Below, piece after piece: positions 41,093 to 53,140 of a stretch of DNA of 64,000 nt. The DNA comes from Pelargonium tetragonum (Eukaryota > Streptophyta > Magnoliopsida > Geraniales > Geraniaceae). The stretch is taken from assembly GCA_036897445.1 (NCBI GenBank), contig JAYMTL010000011.1, positions 167,443-231,442 of the forward strand, read 5' to 3'. The first letter of the stretch is position 1, and each line of letters starts with the position of its first letter. A program made the position numbers and the translations under genes. Below the pieces are notes generated by a model that was given only the letters and a program-made list of their open reading frames with translations, did not search any database and was not told the origin of the DNA.

Positions 41093-41163
41093 AGGTATAG
41101 CTCAGTTAGAGGAGCTTTGGGCTTTTAATACAATAGTCGTAGGTTCAAGTCCTGTCATACCCT
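41093..41163 (+). tRNA. trnK: Degenerate tRNA-Lys (UUU), plant-mitochondrial-like
   Basis: The D stem GCTC/GAGC is at 41100-41103/41112-41115 around an 8-nt loop. The anticodon arm is TTGGG (41117-41121), loop CTTTTAA with anticodon TTT at 41124-41126, and TACAA (41129-41133). That stem has three Watson-Crick pairs, one wobble and one A-G mismatch. The T arm is GTAGG, loop TTCAAGT, CCTGT (41139-41155), fully paired if G-U is allowed. The words TATAGCTCAGTT, GGGCTTTTAA and AGGTTCAAGTCCTG resemble bacterial-type trnK of plant mitochondria from family knowledge. The acceptor is irregular: AGGTATA (41093-41099) pairs at only 5 of 7 positions with CATACCC (41156-41162) and leaves no linker bases 8-9, as though two bases were lost. 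The discriminator would be T. It could be a working but divergent tRNA, one repaired by editing, or a pseudogene. It decodes AAA/AAG lysine codons if functional. Confidence 0.68.
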
Positions 41164-42856
41164 AAAGAATAGGTTCTCTTTTTATTAGTAACGAATAAAG
41201 CTTTTCCTTTATTTAGGTTCTGTTTTATAAGTTTATAAGCTATATAATATGAATTACAGAGGTAACTTGTTAAAATTCTTTAGGCCGGGATTTTTGGTAA
41301 CTCTTGACGGTCCCCCTAATTCAACTTAGAAGTTAAAAAATAGAGGTGTAGGAATCCCCAAATGGGAAGACTTTGGAGGGTCTTATAATATCTGTTGATT
41401 TATAAAGATTACTCTATTTGTGTTATATTTATACTACTTCGAGGTTTTAAGCTAAAAACTGCAAGCAGAATATCTCGTACTTGGCAACAAGACTCTTTTC
41501 AACTAGGTCGAGAAAATGAAAATCTAGCGAAAAAGCACTCTTTAGAAGAATCAAATCTTATACAAGGAGCCCTGATTTCAGAACTAGCTTACTCAACACA
41601 TAAAAATATAAAGAGAGGCCTGATTTTTGCAGCAAGAAGCGGTTCCATATTCATAGTAAAATGAAAGCTCCCTAATTAGCAGGTGTTTATATACAAGTGG
41701 TGAATAACAGAAGCTTGCAAAAAAAAAATGTGTAGGAGCCTTTTGGTGATTTAATTCTAGTTCCTTTCCTTCACGAGGTTTCAATTCCTTTTACCCTAGA
41801 GAGTTCTTGTCTTCTTATTTTTATTAAACTTTCTTTTTATTCCCGAGGACTGAGCATTGTGCCAAGAAAAGTTATTAGTCTATCTTTGTACCATAGCTTC
41901 TTAGTATTACCAAATCTTGTTAACAGAATATTTAAGGTGTTCCCTTTTAAGGTAATGTTTCGTTGAAATGCTTCTGAATTCTTAGATATTCGGCAATACC
42001 TTTTTTATATAAAAATAGGGCTTATTATACTAGAATATAAACGCTCTCCCTATATCAGTTATAATAGAATTCTTAATTAAAAGTCGATGGAAGAAAGTCT
42101 CTTTCCTATAAACAAGATTCGCTGTGCGGATTAAACTTAGACTCTATTTTAGTTATATGGCCTTTCAAAAAAAGCCCTACGTAATACTTTTGCGTTGGAT
42201 TTAGAGTCCTCTATACTCCACTCCCGGAAACTCTTACTAAAAAAATCAGCGACTCTTAGTGTGAGAAGTTTTGGGGAATTTAGGATTAAAATAAACTCTT
42301 AAAAAAGCTACAAAAAGGGAATCTTAATAGAAGAATAAAAGGGGCTCTCCTAGCCAAGAAGATCGGATCTAACAATATTTAGTAAAAGCAAGCACTGGAA
42401 CAATTCCTAAGTATTTTAAAGAACTAAAAACAACGTCTCCTGAGGGGCACTTAATTATTTTTAGCGCAGCTGCTTTAAGGTAGTCCTCAACTTTTCTCCT
42501 TGTCGGATTCCTATTTTTAGTGTTCAACCTTAAATTTATCTAGTATATTTTAGGGAGTTTCATAATGGGTATTTCCAGTAATTTGTGATAGAACCCTACC
42601 TTGAATACAAAGAACTCTACATCTAAAGAAGACAAGCTCTCAAAGATCCCATTAGTTGAACCCAATACCAAGTATAAAACCTGGCTCGGACATCTATTTA
42701 TGAGAAAGAAAAATTTATGGTGGTATAACTTACTTCATATTGTGTATGTAATTACAGGAAATTTATAGACTCCTCTTTATCGAGATACTTAATAATGAGC
42801 GCTCTAATAAACAACCAACTTCTAAACGAGCTTTTATTCTATTATATAGGACTTCC

Positions 42857-42864
42857 GGGGCCCC
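42857..42864. repeat. GGGGCCCC core
   Basis: The second perfect GGGGCCCC in the window, preceded by ACTTCC and followed by CAACTCTGGAGAGTTCC. The latter contains a further inverted pair AACTC/GAGTT around TGGA. Confidence 0.9.
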
Positions 42865-45800
42865 CAACTCTGGAGAGTTCCTTTTTATACTGTATTATAC
42901 CAACATATTGACAATTTGGTAACTAATACTAGCTAGCACTCTTAAATTGCGCGAGACTTTGTAAGTGGAGTGGGCTGTTATACAACTAAATACTCAATTA
43001 ATTCAGGAGGAAGAATGCCAAAGATTAACACTAGTTAGGCACTAAGTGAGTTATCACAGCATCCTTATAAGAGAAGAGCTAGGGGTCTCTTTTTCCAGGA
43101 ATCCCTAGAGCAACTATATATAGGATCAAAAGTGTAACTTTAATTTTAATTGTGTTATACTACAAGATCGCAAAACGGGGAATGTCTCATCTTGACAAAG
43201 TCCTTCAAAAGGCAAGATCTTAGGTATCTTACATACAGAATCTTGTCCCAAATTAGGGTGTAGCACAATCTCAGTACTAGAAATTTGACTCTCTATTCGA
43301 AACAGAGAAACTATCCAGAACAAAATCTATTTATGTGTAATCCTACGAACCAGGAAGAGGTTGTAACAGCTATCTCAACTTTGCTTTAAAGGCTTTAAGG
43401 GTGGGCACATTATATTAATTTTCTATCAACTTAAAGTCCTGCTACACCTATCCTCATTTTTAATTCTAGCCAGATTTGTGGTAGCATGACTATAGAATTA
43501 AGAAAGAACTTCTTACGAGTACCTTTTTATTTAAGACGCAAGGAGCTTTTTCCTAAAGCCTATCCAATGGAAATGGATAAAATACGAATATCGAGCTAGA
43601 AGACTCTAGATTTACGTTATATATAGGGATTTCCCTAACTAGGAAGGCAAGTGCCTATAAACTGTCTTCTTTATAAAACTGACTGGAGTCTTTGGTGGTA
43701 AGATTCGAGCAGGATTTTCCTTTTTTGTTCTACTTAGAAGTAGCCCCTTGGATTGACTTGAGGTGAAAAGGTATACCAGTAAGTGCTCTTTTTTTATTAC
43801 TAACTCATTATAGTATAAAGTATAACCCGCGGATAAAGTCACTTTTCTTGTACCTTAAGTTGTAACTAAGACTTATAATGTGTACACGACTAGCTAGAAA
43901 ACCTTTGGAGTTTTTATACAGAAGTCTGGAAGCAAAGGACAAAAATTAGATGCGTAAACTCTTTCAATTCCACCTAACACGATAATTTTTCAAACACAGA
44001 TATAAAATATAAAAGCGCTAGCCAAGATACACCCACAAGTTGTTGCGTTTCATCGAGTGGGGACACCTTGTGAAATTTGTTTACATTTAAGAGTTTCTTT
44101 TCTCTTTCTAGGAGTTACCAGTTCCTATAGAGACTTTTTTTTCAATCTTAGTCCCAAAATGGTTAACGAGAATCCCTGTACATTTTTTGTATATCTAGAA
44201 AAAATTCAAGCATAGCCCAGAAACGGAATATAAGTTTTTAAAACACAAAACCCAGCTAAACAAATTAAAGAGTAATTTATCATCCTTCCCTGAGGTCGAG
44301 TTCTCTCTAATTCCTAAACCCGCTTATAATACTTGCAGGAGTTCCCCCTCGAAAAAGTTATAGGTAACAGCTAATCAGTATAGAGGAGAAAATCCACTCA
44401 GCATAGGGTACATTCCCTAATCTTTTTAGTATTCTAGTAATAGGTATAAAAAATCTCAACTTAAGCGAGTGCCAATTCTCTTCGGAATCCCGGCTAGAAT
44501 CAAATCTTTGAAGTATTGATTGAGGGCAATATAACGCTAACAACTTCCTTGCTTTTAAACTAGTCTCGGCGACTCTTTAACGATTTACGACAAATCAAAG
44601 CTATTTTTTTCTAGCTATTCTCAGTATTAACTAAACAAATGTTAGACACACTTGCTTGACAAAGAAATCCTGGGTTTGTAGATTCTGAAAGTCCGCTTTG
44701 TTGTAGGATAAGACAAGAAAAGTGCTCCATAAATAAAGCAAGAAGGTTTTACAGGGAAACCAAGTCCAGAATTTTAAGTATCAGAAAATAGCGGGCCATG
44801 TTGTTTAGAGTCAAATTTGACTCTAGTGTGCTTTAGGAAATTAGATAGTATAAAATCTTTGCAAGGGGCGCCCATAGAAAAGCTGGACATTATCCCGAAC
44901 AGTTCCTATTTCTTAGATTTTTTCTCTTTTTTTTATTATGGAGCACTTCCTAGTTGGAGTACTTTTAGCTATTATATAAATATTCGGGCTCAGCCTTAGC
45001 ATATCAGCTCGGGTTACTCCTCAAATCTCAAATAAAGTAAGCCGCTAAGACAGTGCACACAGTTCTTTCTCTCTAAGGGCTTTAAGAAATTCCGACAGCC
45101 TTAATATCTTATATAAAGAAAAAGAGACCAAAAACCCCGCTTTACCAAGCAATGAACTAGAGCTTAAACGTTTGTAAGAATAAATTGAGATTCTAGTGTT
45201 TGAAATAGGAGTCCGTTTAAAGTTGTAGGGACTCGTCCAGTATAAAATATAAAGGGGCTAGATTCATACGCATTAAGTAAGATATATACTCTTGACTCGG
45301 AAACCTACGATACAGGGCTTATACTATCTCTAATATTTCTTAGGTTCAAAAGTATCCAAAGCACGTTTTCTTTCTTTACAAAAGGGTAAAGTAAGGGGTT
45401 GCTTTATATCTGATAGGGAACTCCTTATACAAAAATTTTTTAATAACTCCTCTACTCTGCTTTTCCACATTTCTCGACTAAAAAAGGAATCCCATTAACC
45501 AGCTGCTACTCGTATAAGTATAAGTTTATACTTTGATTCGTTTGAAAGATAAGATATTCTACTACTTAAAACTCGTGGGGTATTCGATTACAAACAGCTG
45601 TTCAAGTAAGTTACTAGAAAAAGGCATATCTACCTGTTAATTACTAGTATTCAATCCGGGTAAATACTCTAAAAAATTTAGGAGGCACCCCGAGAGAAAT
45701 GTAGGGCAAAACAAAAGTCAGTCTATATATATTACAATATTACGCAGAGAGATAGAAGATAAGTCGACGGGTGGTAGTCCGTAGTATATCTTCTCCCCTC

Positions 45801-46853
45801 CCAGGCTTTTCTGCTTGAACAAGATCTCGAAGTATAATAATTTTAGATGCGTCCTTAGCTTTTCGCCTAAACACGTAACAAACGGGGCAAGCTCTATCGC
45901 AAGGTTTAGTAAATTTCATAGGCTATAAGATTAAGTATACGTTGGGTTCTAGTTATCCAAGCAAAGTTGGGTCAAAAAAAGAAGGAAGAAGCTACCTAGC
46001 TTTAGTATTTAAAGGCTTTCGTTTAACCAGAGCAAAAAGAGATTCTAACATAAAAGAATTGGCAAGGACACAAGAAATCTCCTGGATCTGAGAATTTACA
46101 CCTTATTTAAGGGAGGGCCCCTTTATTCATTCTTACGCGAAAAACTTTAAGCTATGTAAATCCAGTACATAAAAATAGAGCGCAACATATGAAAAAGCTC
46201 CTAAACTAGAGTATCCGTAACTCTAGTCTAGCAAAAAAAATTGAAGGCCTTTTCTAAACTACTTTTTAAACTACATTGCAGCCTGCCCTATTGGGAGAGT
46301 TCCACTTTATCTATTTTGAAGAGTTAAAGATAGGTGTAGTTCTAGTTACAGGTTATAGCTTTTTATAGGTAGACATAAGAAAAAGTTATGCAGAATTAGG
46401 GTATGAGGGTTACTGGTCTTAAGACAAGTGAAATTTCTTTTAAGATTATCAACTAAGCAACACTTTTATCTAAATTGCCTTTTTTCGTTAGTTTAGGTAC
46501 TTCATAAAGGGGGTGGAATTACTTCAAAAAAGACTTAAGAAAGTGGAACTCTCCCCTCTTACAAAGGAAAGACTTTAGTACGGAAATCGCCCACTAGGAA
46601 TAGGAACTCTTATCGCTTTAAAAACTAATAACAAAGAAATCCTTAGAAAATAGAGAGGAAAAACTCCCTGCTTACTTACAGGTGCCTATACTTTGTACTC
46701 GACTTAAGCAGAAGACTCTCCCTCACCCCTTTTTTTGAAAAATTCTTTCCTTTCTTTTTATTTTACATATTTACCTTAGTTCCTATAAGCTACTCATCAA
46801 ATAGACTAACAAAAATTCCTGTCTTTAATACTACCGAGAACCCAAGAAACTTA

Positions 46854-46870
46854 AGGCAAGAGCTTGTCTC
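46854..46870 (+). repeat. 17-bp exact repeat, copy 2
   Basis: It is identical to 2543-2559. A shorter form (AAGCTTGTCTCTAATG) is near 35990. Confidence 0.85.
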
Positions 46871-46983
46871 GTATGCACCTAATTGGAGAATTCCCTGAGA
46901 TCTTAAGGCGCTTTACCTCCCTAAACTGAAACCTTTTCCTTTGTTTACAATGCCTGTTTAAGAGATTTAACAAAATGAAACGG

Positions 46984-46997
46984 AAAGGAGCTCCTTT
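46984..46997. repeat. Perfect 14-bp palindrome AAAGGAGCTCCTTT
   Basis: This is a good example of the GC-core type set in A/T arms. It is followed by T and then ATAGTTTTATAG. It resembles a very short stem with a T run, but there is no gene upstream, so I do not call it a terminator. Confidence 0.9.
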
Positions 46998-47136
46998 TAT
47001 AGTTTTATAGTTATAGACCTAAAAAGAGGGGGTTTACTATAACATATATCCTAAGTGACTAAGACGAATTTACTACTACTATTATGAGTATCCGCTTAAA
47101 TCAAGAAGAAGAATAGGTAAGGACACCTAATAGAAA

Positions 47137-47154
47137 ACTGACTACTGACTACTG
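47137..47154 (+). repeat. Two and a half tandem copies of a 7-bp unit
   Basis: ACTGACT is repeated twice and followed by ACTG. Confidence 0.9.
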
Positions 47155-47514
47155 AAATTCCTTTGTGACTTGGCTTGCAGTCAATAGAGCTCCCTTGATA
47201 AACTTGTAAAATCTCTTTAAAGATTGAAGAATTCCTTGTAACTTATATTATTTATACACTTAATTTGAGCTGGGAGAAAATGGCCACTTTACGAAATTGG
47301 AAACTTATAAAACAAAGAAACATAAGATAAATCTCAGTTTTTACCCCTTAACCGGAAACTTAGGAGCCTTACTCTTCCCCTCTTATCGCGACCCTTCCAT
47401 TTCATTTGCATATATAATAAAGACGGCCATTCCTGGAAGATTTTTTTTATATTTACAGTTTAAGATAGCAACCCCACAAACACAAAAGAGCTACTTACTT
47501 AACACTAAATTTAG

Positions 47515-47541
47515 AAAGGGGAGCTCCCTTAGAGTCGAAAG
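47515..47541 (+). repeat. Dispersed 26-bp element, copy 2
   Basis: It matches the copy at 6952-6977 apart from an extra G in the left arm and A-to-G and T-to-G changes in the tail (AGAGTCGAAAG against AGAATCTAAAG). The core GGGAGCTCCC is at 47519-47528. Weaker relatives with a C-C-T-T-T-A-G-A tail occur near 26819, 34447 and 37383. Confidence 0.75.
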
Positions 47542-47640
47542 CCAAGATTCTTCGGGATAATTAATAAGTCACTATTCCCCGGCTTTAAGGCCCAAACATT
47601 ATTGAAGCGTTGCGTAGGTAATGTAATTATTATAGTATAC

Positions 47641-48330
47641 AAGAAAGTACCTACTTACAGCCAGCGCCCCCTTATTCCTATACTTGCAGCCCCTCTTCTG
47701 TATCATACCTTTCTTCACGATAGCTGTAGCTTTAGTCTTACTTGGATTTAGACCCTATCTTCCTACTTCTACTTGAGACTCAAAAAACTTGAAATGAGAA
47801 TGCCGCTTTCAGGCAGGATCTCGCAAGCTTTCTTAAGAATACCTGTAACTATCCACTAGAAATTCATTTTATGTTAACCTCGTCTTAAAATCCTTAAAAA
47901 ACTTCCCATCCCCTCCCCCTTCCTTATTAAACAAATTAGGACGTACCAGCAAAGAGATTACCGGCCTGCTAACTTTGTTATAAAATTCCCAGGATTCCAG
48001 AGGTTTTTTAAGCTTGTGTACTTCCCTCTAAGAAAACCTTGTAGACTCTTTTACTTAGTATTACTTACCCACTCTAAACCTAAAAAGTAGAGAGCTCATA
48101 GTGTAGGAAAACCTCGTAACAAGTGCCTTGTCTACCAAAAACCTAGCTTCTCCTAAAAACTTGTTAAGGGACATGTCTCCTTATTTACTTAGTTGTATTT
48201 TACCTTGTTCATTGAAAAGTTTCTACCTCGTACAATTCTTGCTTTGATTTGGGATTCTCTACCTAGGAAAACCCAGACTCTTCCTTAATAACTACTTTAA
48301 CTTAGAATTACTTAAACGGGAATAAAACTC
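47641..48330. other. C-skewed, pyrimidine-rich island
   Basis: In 47881-47940 I count 20 C and 3 G. GGnnCC cores are rare. No gene was recognised. Confidence 0.55.
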
Positions 48331-51300
48331 TTAGATTTTTCATTTTAAGTTAGTAGCATCAGTAAATAAAAAGGAAACCTTAGCTAGTAGTACTTAGTTA
48401 TAGGGAGCTTTACTCTTCCGTAGCTGTATCTTCCTGATTTCTTTCTCGGTAAAGCACCATGAAAAAAAAGAGTTACATGTACAAGGTTAAAACCCCCATA
48501 GCACATAGGGAAAGCAGAGTACTTGGCTTAGAGAATGTCATGACTGTAAAGAATTTGAATTCCTGAAAAAGTCTTTCTTTACTTTTCTTTTGACTCAATT
48601 ATGCCAAACTTGGCTTCGATAATAGATAGTTGATGTTAAAAAGAGTCCTGTGTCGTTGCATTTTTCTTAGTGTAGTCCAGATAAAACCTAAGGCGCTAAA
48701 AACTTGATTTTATTGTTTATTTTGCGAGAAAATATAGGTCTATTACATGAGCCATAAGAGATAAAGCCCTGAACTGGGAGTCTGTTATGCTAATGAAAAA
48801 TCCTACACTGAATTTAGGACGTGGGACAAACCCTCTTGCTAGAATTTCAAAACTCCTTTATCTAAGCAAAATCCCTTAGTTTGTAGATAGAATATCACGA
48901 CTTATATTCATTGACATCGAGCTCTAAAATAGATTATAATAACTCGCTTAAATAACCAAACAAGAAGACCTCTCCCCGGGTTAGGGAAATAAGGAAAATT
49001 CCTTTTCTAGGATAGGATCTCATGAAACTCTCGTAGTAAAAACAAAAAGTTAATACAAAATCTAAAGTATCCCACTTAGGTAAGTTAATTAGATGCACAA
49101 TAATAGGAGCGCCCCCAACATTTGATACAATCCCCGCTCACTCTGCTTTTCAAAGTGTAATATCACATTTAAACAGAGCTTAGATACCCACACCCAACCT
49201 CTACAGCAACTAAATTGAGATTTAAGTTTAACTAGAACAAGGAGTAATTGCTTATTAGGCTCCCTACCTAGCCTTATTATAGGCCCCTTCTTACACCCCC
49301 AGCGCCTCTAAAAGGTTTGGAAATAATAGGTAAAAACTGGCGCAAAAGTAACTCCTTAGGAGTAGTTCTGAAGCTGCCGGCGCCCCTTTTTTGAAAAATT
49401 ATAAACAGGCGTAGGGGACTCCTTTCCCAAATTTGTTATTGAGTGATCTATTAAGCTCCCAAAAGCTTGGGAGTAGCTTTGCCTTAATTTAATATCTCAA
49501 AGTGGAAAATTTTCAAGAGCTTTGCAATATCCCTTAGAATTCTAGTCTATTCCAGAAGTGTATTTGATACGACAGTAAAAAGCCCTTAATAGTTTGAAAT
49601 TTTATTGTAAAAGGAGCCGCTTTAGGGTACCCTGAAGATTCTACTGTTAAGCAGTTAAGGGTTTAAATTAGACAAAAGAACTCGAATAGAATAGGTTAGT
49701 TAGTTTATGCAATCCTTTTATAAAGCGGTTTTTTCTTCAACTCTAACTCAAGAAAAATCCGAGGAGGTCGATATGCCTTAATATAAGAATATCCTACGAA
49801 AAATGCAAGCTTTATCTAGTAGCTACTATTGAATTGCTTAGCCCTTCCCTTACTACAAAGCTTAAAATCCAAGTCTTACTCTTCTTCTTCGTCATAACTT
49901 TACCCTTCTTTTTAGGGGCTTAAACCCTTTTCGTAGGCTGGAGTTACTGTAGCTAGTGTACCTTTTGTACTAGCTAGGAATGGATCTATTGTATTAGACT
50001 TAATATCTTCTTTTTTAGATAGTACTGCCTTATGGACACAATGGAAAAGCTTTCACTTCATTTTACTACCTAAAAAGTTCCTCCCTTGTCCCTCAATGTC
50101 TTTTTCCAGAAGAGAATACAGTAACACAGGAATACAAGAGTTCAAGTCCCCAACGCTTATTCACTTACTTTGCTTTCATGTCCTAAATCCTAAAACCCTT
50201 TCTGGGGCCCTTTTCGAAACATCTAAAGTTCGCCTTAACGTTAATTTTTCAAAGTTTTACTAAAAAAATCTTTTACGAAACTTATTTACCTTCATGCAGT
50301 AACCGAGGGGTCTTGGAATCCGTACTGTCGGTTACTTACAAAGCACTTCGCTCTAAAACTCTAAAGGGCCTTAATCCTTTTACAAAAGACTCAAGTTGTC
50401 GATATAGTAGAGCTCCTTTATAGCAAAGTGATTTCTCACAAAAAGAGTTGATTTTCAGAGAATTTTTTTTAGACAGCATGAACGCCCTATTGCCAGCCAG
50501 AACTCTATATAACTAGCAGGATTTCTTTTCCCTTTAAAAGCGATTTACGCGTATATACCTGGTGGCTTAATTTATAAGGATAGGACACCCTTTTGCCTAG
50601 GAGCTAGTGTAGTTATTTATTTTATATTTAGAATAGACCTCTTTTTCTCGAATAGATTTAGAGTTATTCCCATTTCCTTTGGTTAATAAAGTTTCAAACA
50701 AAAAGGGTGCTACTTTGTTAGAATTGAAATAAGGTAAAACTTAATTTTAAGACCTTGCAATACTAACTCTAAGAATTTCTTAGCTTATAAAAGGGCCTCG
50801 ATAAAGCTCGAAGTTTTTAAGCTGCAATACTTTAGTATATGCTTTCTTAATATATTTACAAAGAGTATATTAAAAAAGCCTTGCGATCAAGGTTTTAGGA
50901 ATTTTGATAGAGAAAAATAGAAATAGTAAGCTGAGTTCCAAGCCAATCTAACTTCCTAAAGGACACCTAAGGATCCTCCATATTACCGGGACCCCCTTAA
51001 GTGGACTTTTTCTTTTTACCCCAGACAATCCAATATTTTGCGAGGAGTTCCCTATTTTGACTATTCCTCATAACAGGCTTCGGTTTTCAAGGGTGTCTTT
51101 ATCTGTTCTATCAAATTACAGGACTTTCCTGAGTTGGCGCCGCTCTAAGAATCATCTACTACTGACAATTTGCAGTTTGATAAAACATTAGAGGACTCCT
51201 AAAATTTGCAAGGTATTGAGTAGTTTCTGTGTAGCCTTAGAGGAAGAATTCTCCTTTTTAACCAGCTAAGATCTAAAAAAATCCTTCTATAAAAAGGAAA

Positions 51301-51500
51301 GGAAAAATTATGCACCTTGTACTTGAAATGCTTAAGCAGAACTCTTTTAGATAACTTACTTCTTTGTAAAAACGCAAAGATTGGATCTTAAGTACAAAAA
51401 CTCCCGAATACTTAGTTTTAGCAAACTTTCACTTTAGTGCTTTAACTGGGAAAAAGAGCTCTTTACTTTATTTATTAAGAGTATTTCCTAAAGGCAATCT
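48331..51500. other. Background AT-rich DNA, no gene
   Basis: It contains GGGGCCC (50204) and a short core-poor patch at about 49840-50140. A T-loop word at about 50133 is not part of a foldable tRNA. Confidence 0.6.
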
Positions 51501-52330
51501 CCTTAATATCTTAAGACTGGGGAGCTGCTTACTGACTTTCATACTCTCCTCTCCTATCCTGACAGCCTTCATAGTCTGGATCTTAGCTGCTTATTTGTTT
51601 GATCTACTTTTGACTCATAGAGCTATACTTCTTTTATTCCGAAACATAGGATCTAACTCCACAAAAGGTACCTGTAAGTGCTCTCTTACCTTATGAAATC
51701 CTAAAAAGAATTCCGGTTATAATCTTTCCCTCTTTAAGTCTTAGTTTTTTTAGAACTCCTAAGACATAGCTTGTAAGAAAATCCTGATCTGAAAAGGGCC
51801 AGCCCCTACTTGTTACCTTGCCCAACTCCGAAAACGCATTGACGTATCAAACCTTCTTACTTATGCCTACCCCGCCTCTAAATATCTATACCAAGTTTCT
51901 TTGATGTCTTAGGAGCTGTAACCCGTGCACTCAACATCTTAATGCCTATCCTATGAGCTAGACACCTAGTAGAATCTCCCGAAACTCACTAATATATCTC
52001 TTAGAAATTGCCTTCAAGATTCTAAGTTTGATAACAGCTAACTTCTAAATCAAATTCTTTATCTTATAAAAAACCCAAGAAAGAAACTTCCTCACCCAAA
52101 GAGGTCAAATCGATTTCGTATGCTACCCGTTATAGACTCTTAGGCTTGACTTTAATGCGAAACAGAAGCCTTATATCCTAACGTACATTAACCAAAAACT
52201 CTAGTTCAAAGCAAATAGATAGCTTCTAAATCCGGTGAACTAAGTTGCCCGCTCAGTTTATCTTGACTTAGGTTGAGGGATATCCCCAAAATTCGACTCG
52301 ATTTCTAACTCTAGGGCTCGACGCACCCTG
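51501..52330. other. C-skewed island
   Basis: In 51841-51900 there are 19 C and 5 G. Cores are scarce. The skew reverses in the next kilobase. No gene was recognised. Confidence 0.55.
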
Positions 52331-53140
52331 TTAAAGCAAGAAATCCCTCGAGAACTTTATTAATAGTAAGTCCCTTGTAGTATATAGTGAATTCCTTTTT
52401 AGTTTAGGTGCGTGGGTTATATATATTACTTGTTATTGTGTGGAAACCCCACTCCTCCGGGTGCCCTGACTACAGAATATAATTATATCTTCTATCTAAA
52501 TTTTCGTTCGAGTCAAGTATCTACCTTTTGAAACTTTGATTTTAGGTTTTACCAACGACTTCTTTAGGAACTAGCAGCTTTCATTATAAAAGAAATTTTA
52601 TACTCTTGAGGGAATCCTTTTTTCCCGTGATGGAGACTCCTACAATATCTACAAGCTACAAGAGTAGGTCTAGCTCGTAGGAAAGTATGCAGGCTCTTAA
52701 GACAGGTGTAGGTGTGTAGTATAAGAAACAAAGAAAGTATGATCATGAATAAAGAAAAAGATACAGGCTGTCAATACAACTGCCAGGTAGTACACAAATT
52801 AGGTAGTAATCCAGTTAAAAAGCAATAAATCTAAGGAATTTTTTTAGTAATTTATAGGGTAAAAGATTTTTGGGAATAAAAGAATTGAAACTTTAGTATG
52901 AGCTACAAGGACTTCCAGGATATAGTAAAGATAGGCTAAAGTCTGCCTTTCTTGTTGGTGTTTAAAAAGGGGCATTCCAGAGATCAGACTAAGTAAGTTG
53001 TTATTGTGTTCCTTCGGTTTACAGAGTTTCCAAAAAAAAAGTTTAGGAATAGAAGAAGGAAGTAGAGCTGAAGAAGGAGAGTTTAAGTTTTTGTTTTGGG
53101 GTTTGTATTTAGTAAGATAGTAAACAAAAACAAATAAGAA
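52331..53140. other. Transition to a G-skewed island
   Basis: In 53041-53100 there are 21 G and 1 C, opposite to the skew of 51.5-52.3 kb. The two sides do not look like reverse complements of each other at the word level. No gene was recognised. Confidence 0.5.

Larger units (their letters stand above)
41164..47640. other. Background DNA downstream of the tRNA, no gene
   Basis: An 89-codon frame at 41395-41664 starts with TTG, contains no ATG and matches nothing I know. Cores include GGGGCCCC (42857), GGGCCCC (46115) and AAAGGAGCTCCTTT (46984). No other RNA gene follows the tRNA. Confidence 0.6.

Noticed and set aside
41395-41664. 89-codon open frame 230 bp after the lysine tRNA
   Set aside because: It begins at TTG, contains no ATG, matches no known family and is no longer than chance frames at this composition.
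48753-48761. CATAAGAGA, like the core of plant mitochondrial promoters
   Set aside because: About one such match is expected by chance in 64 kb on two strands, and no gene lies downstream.
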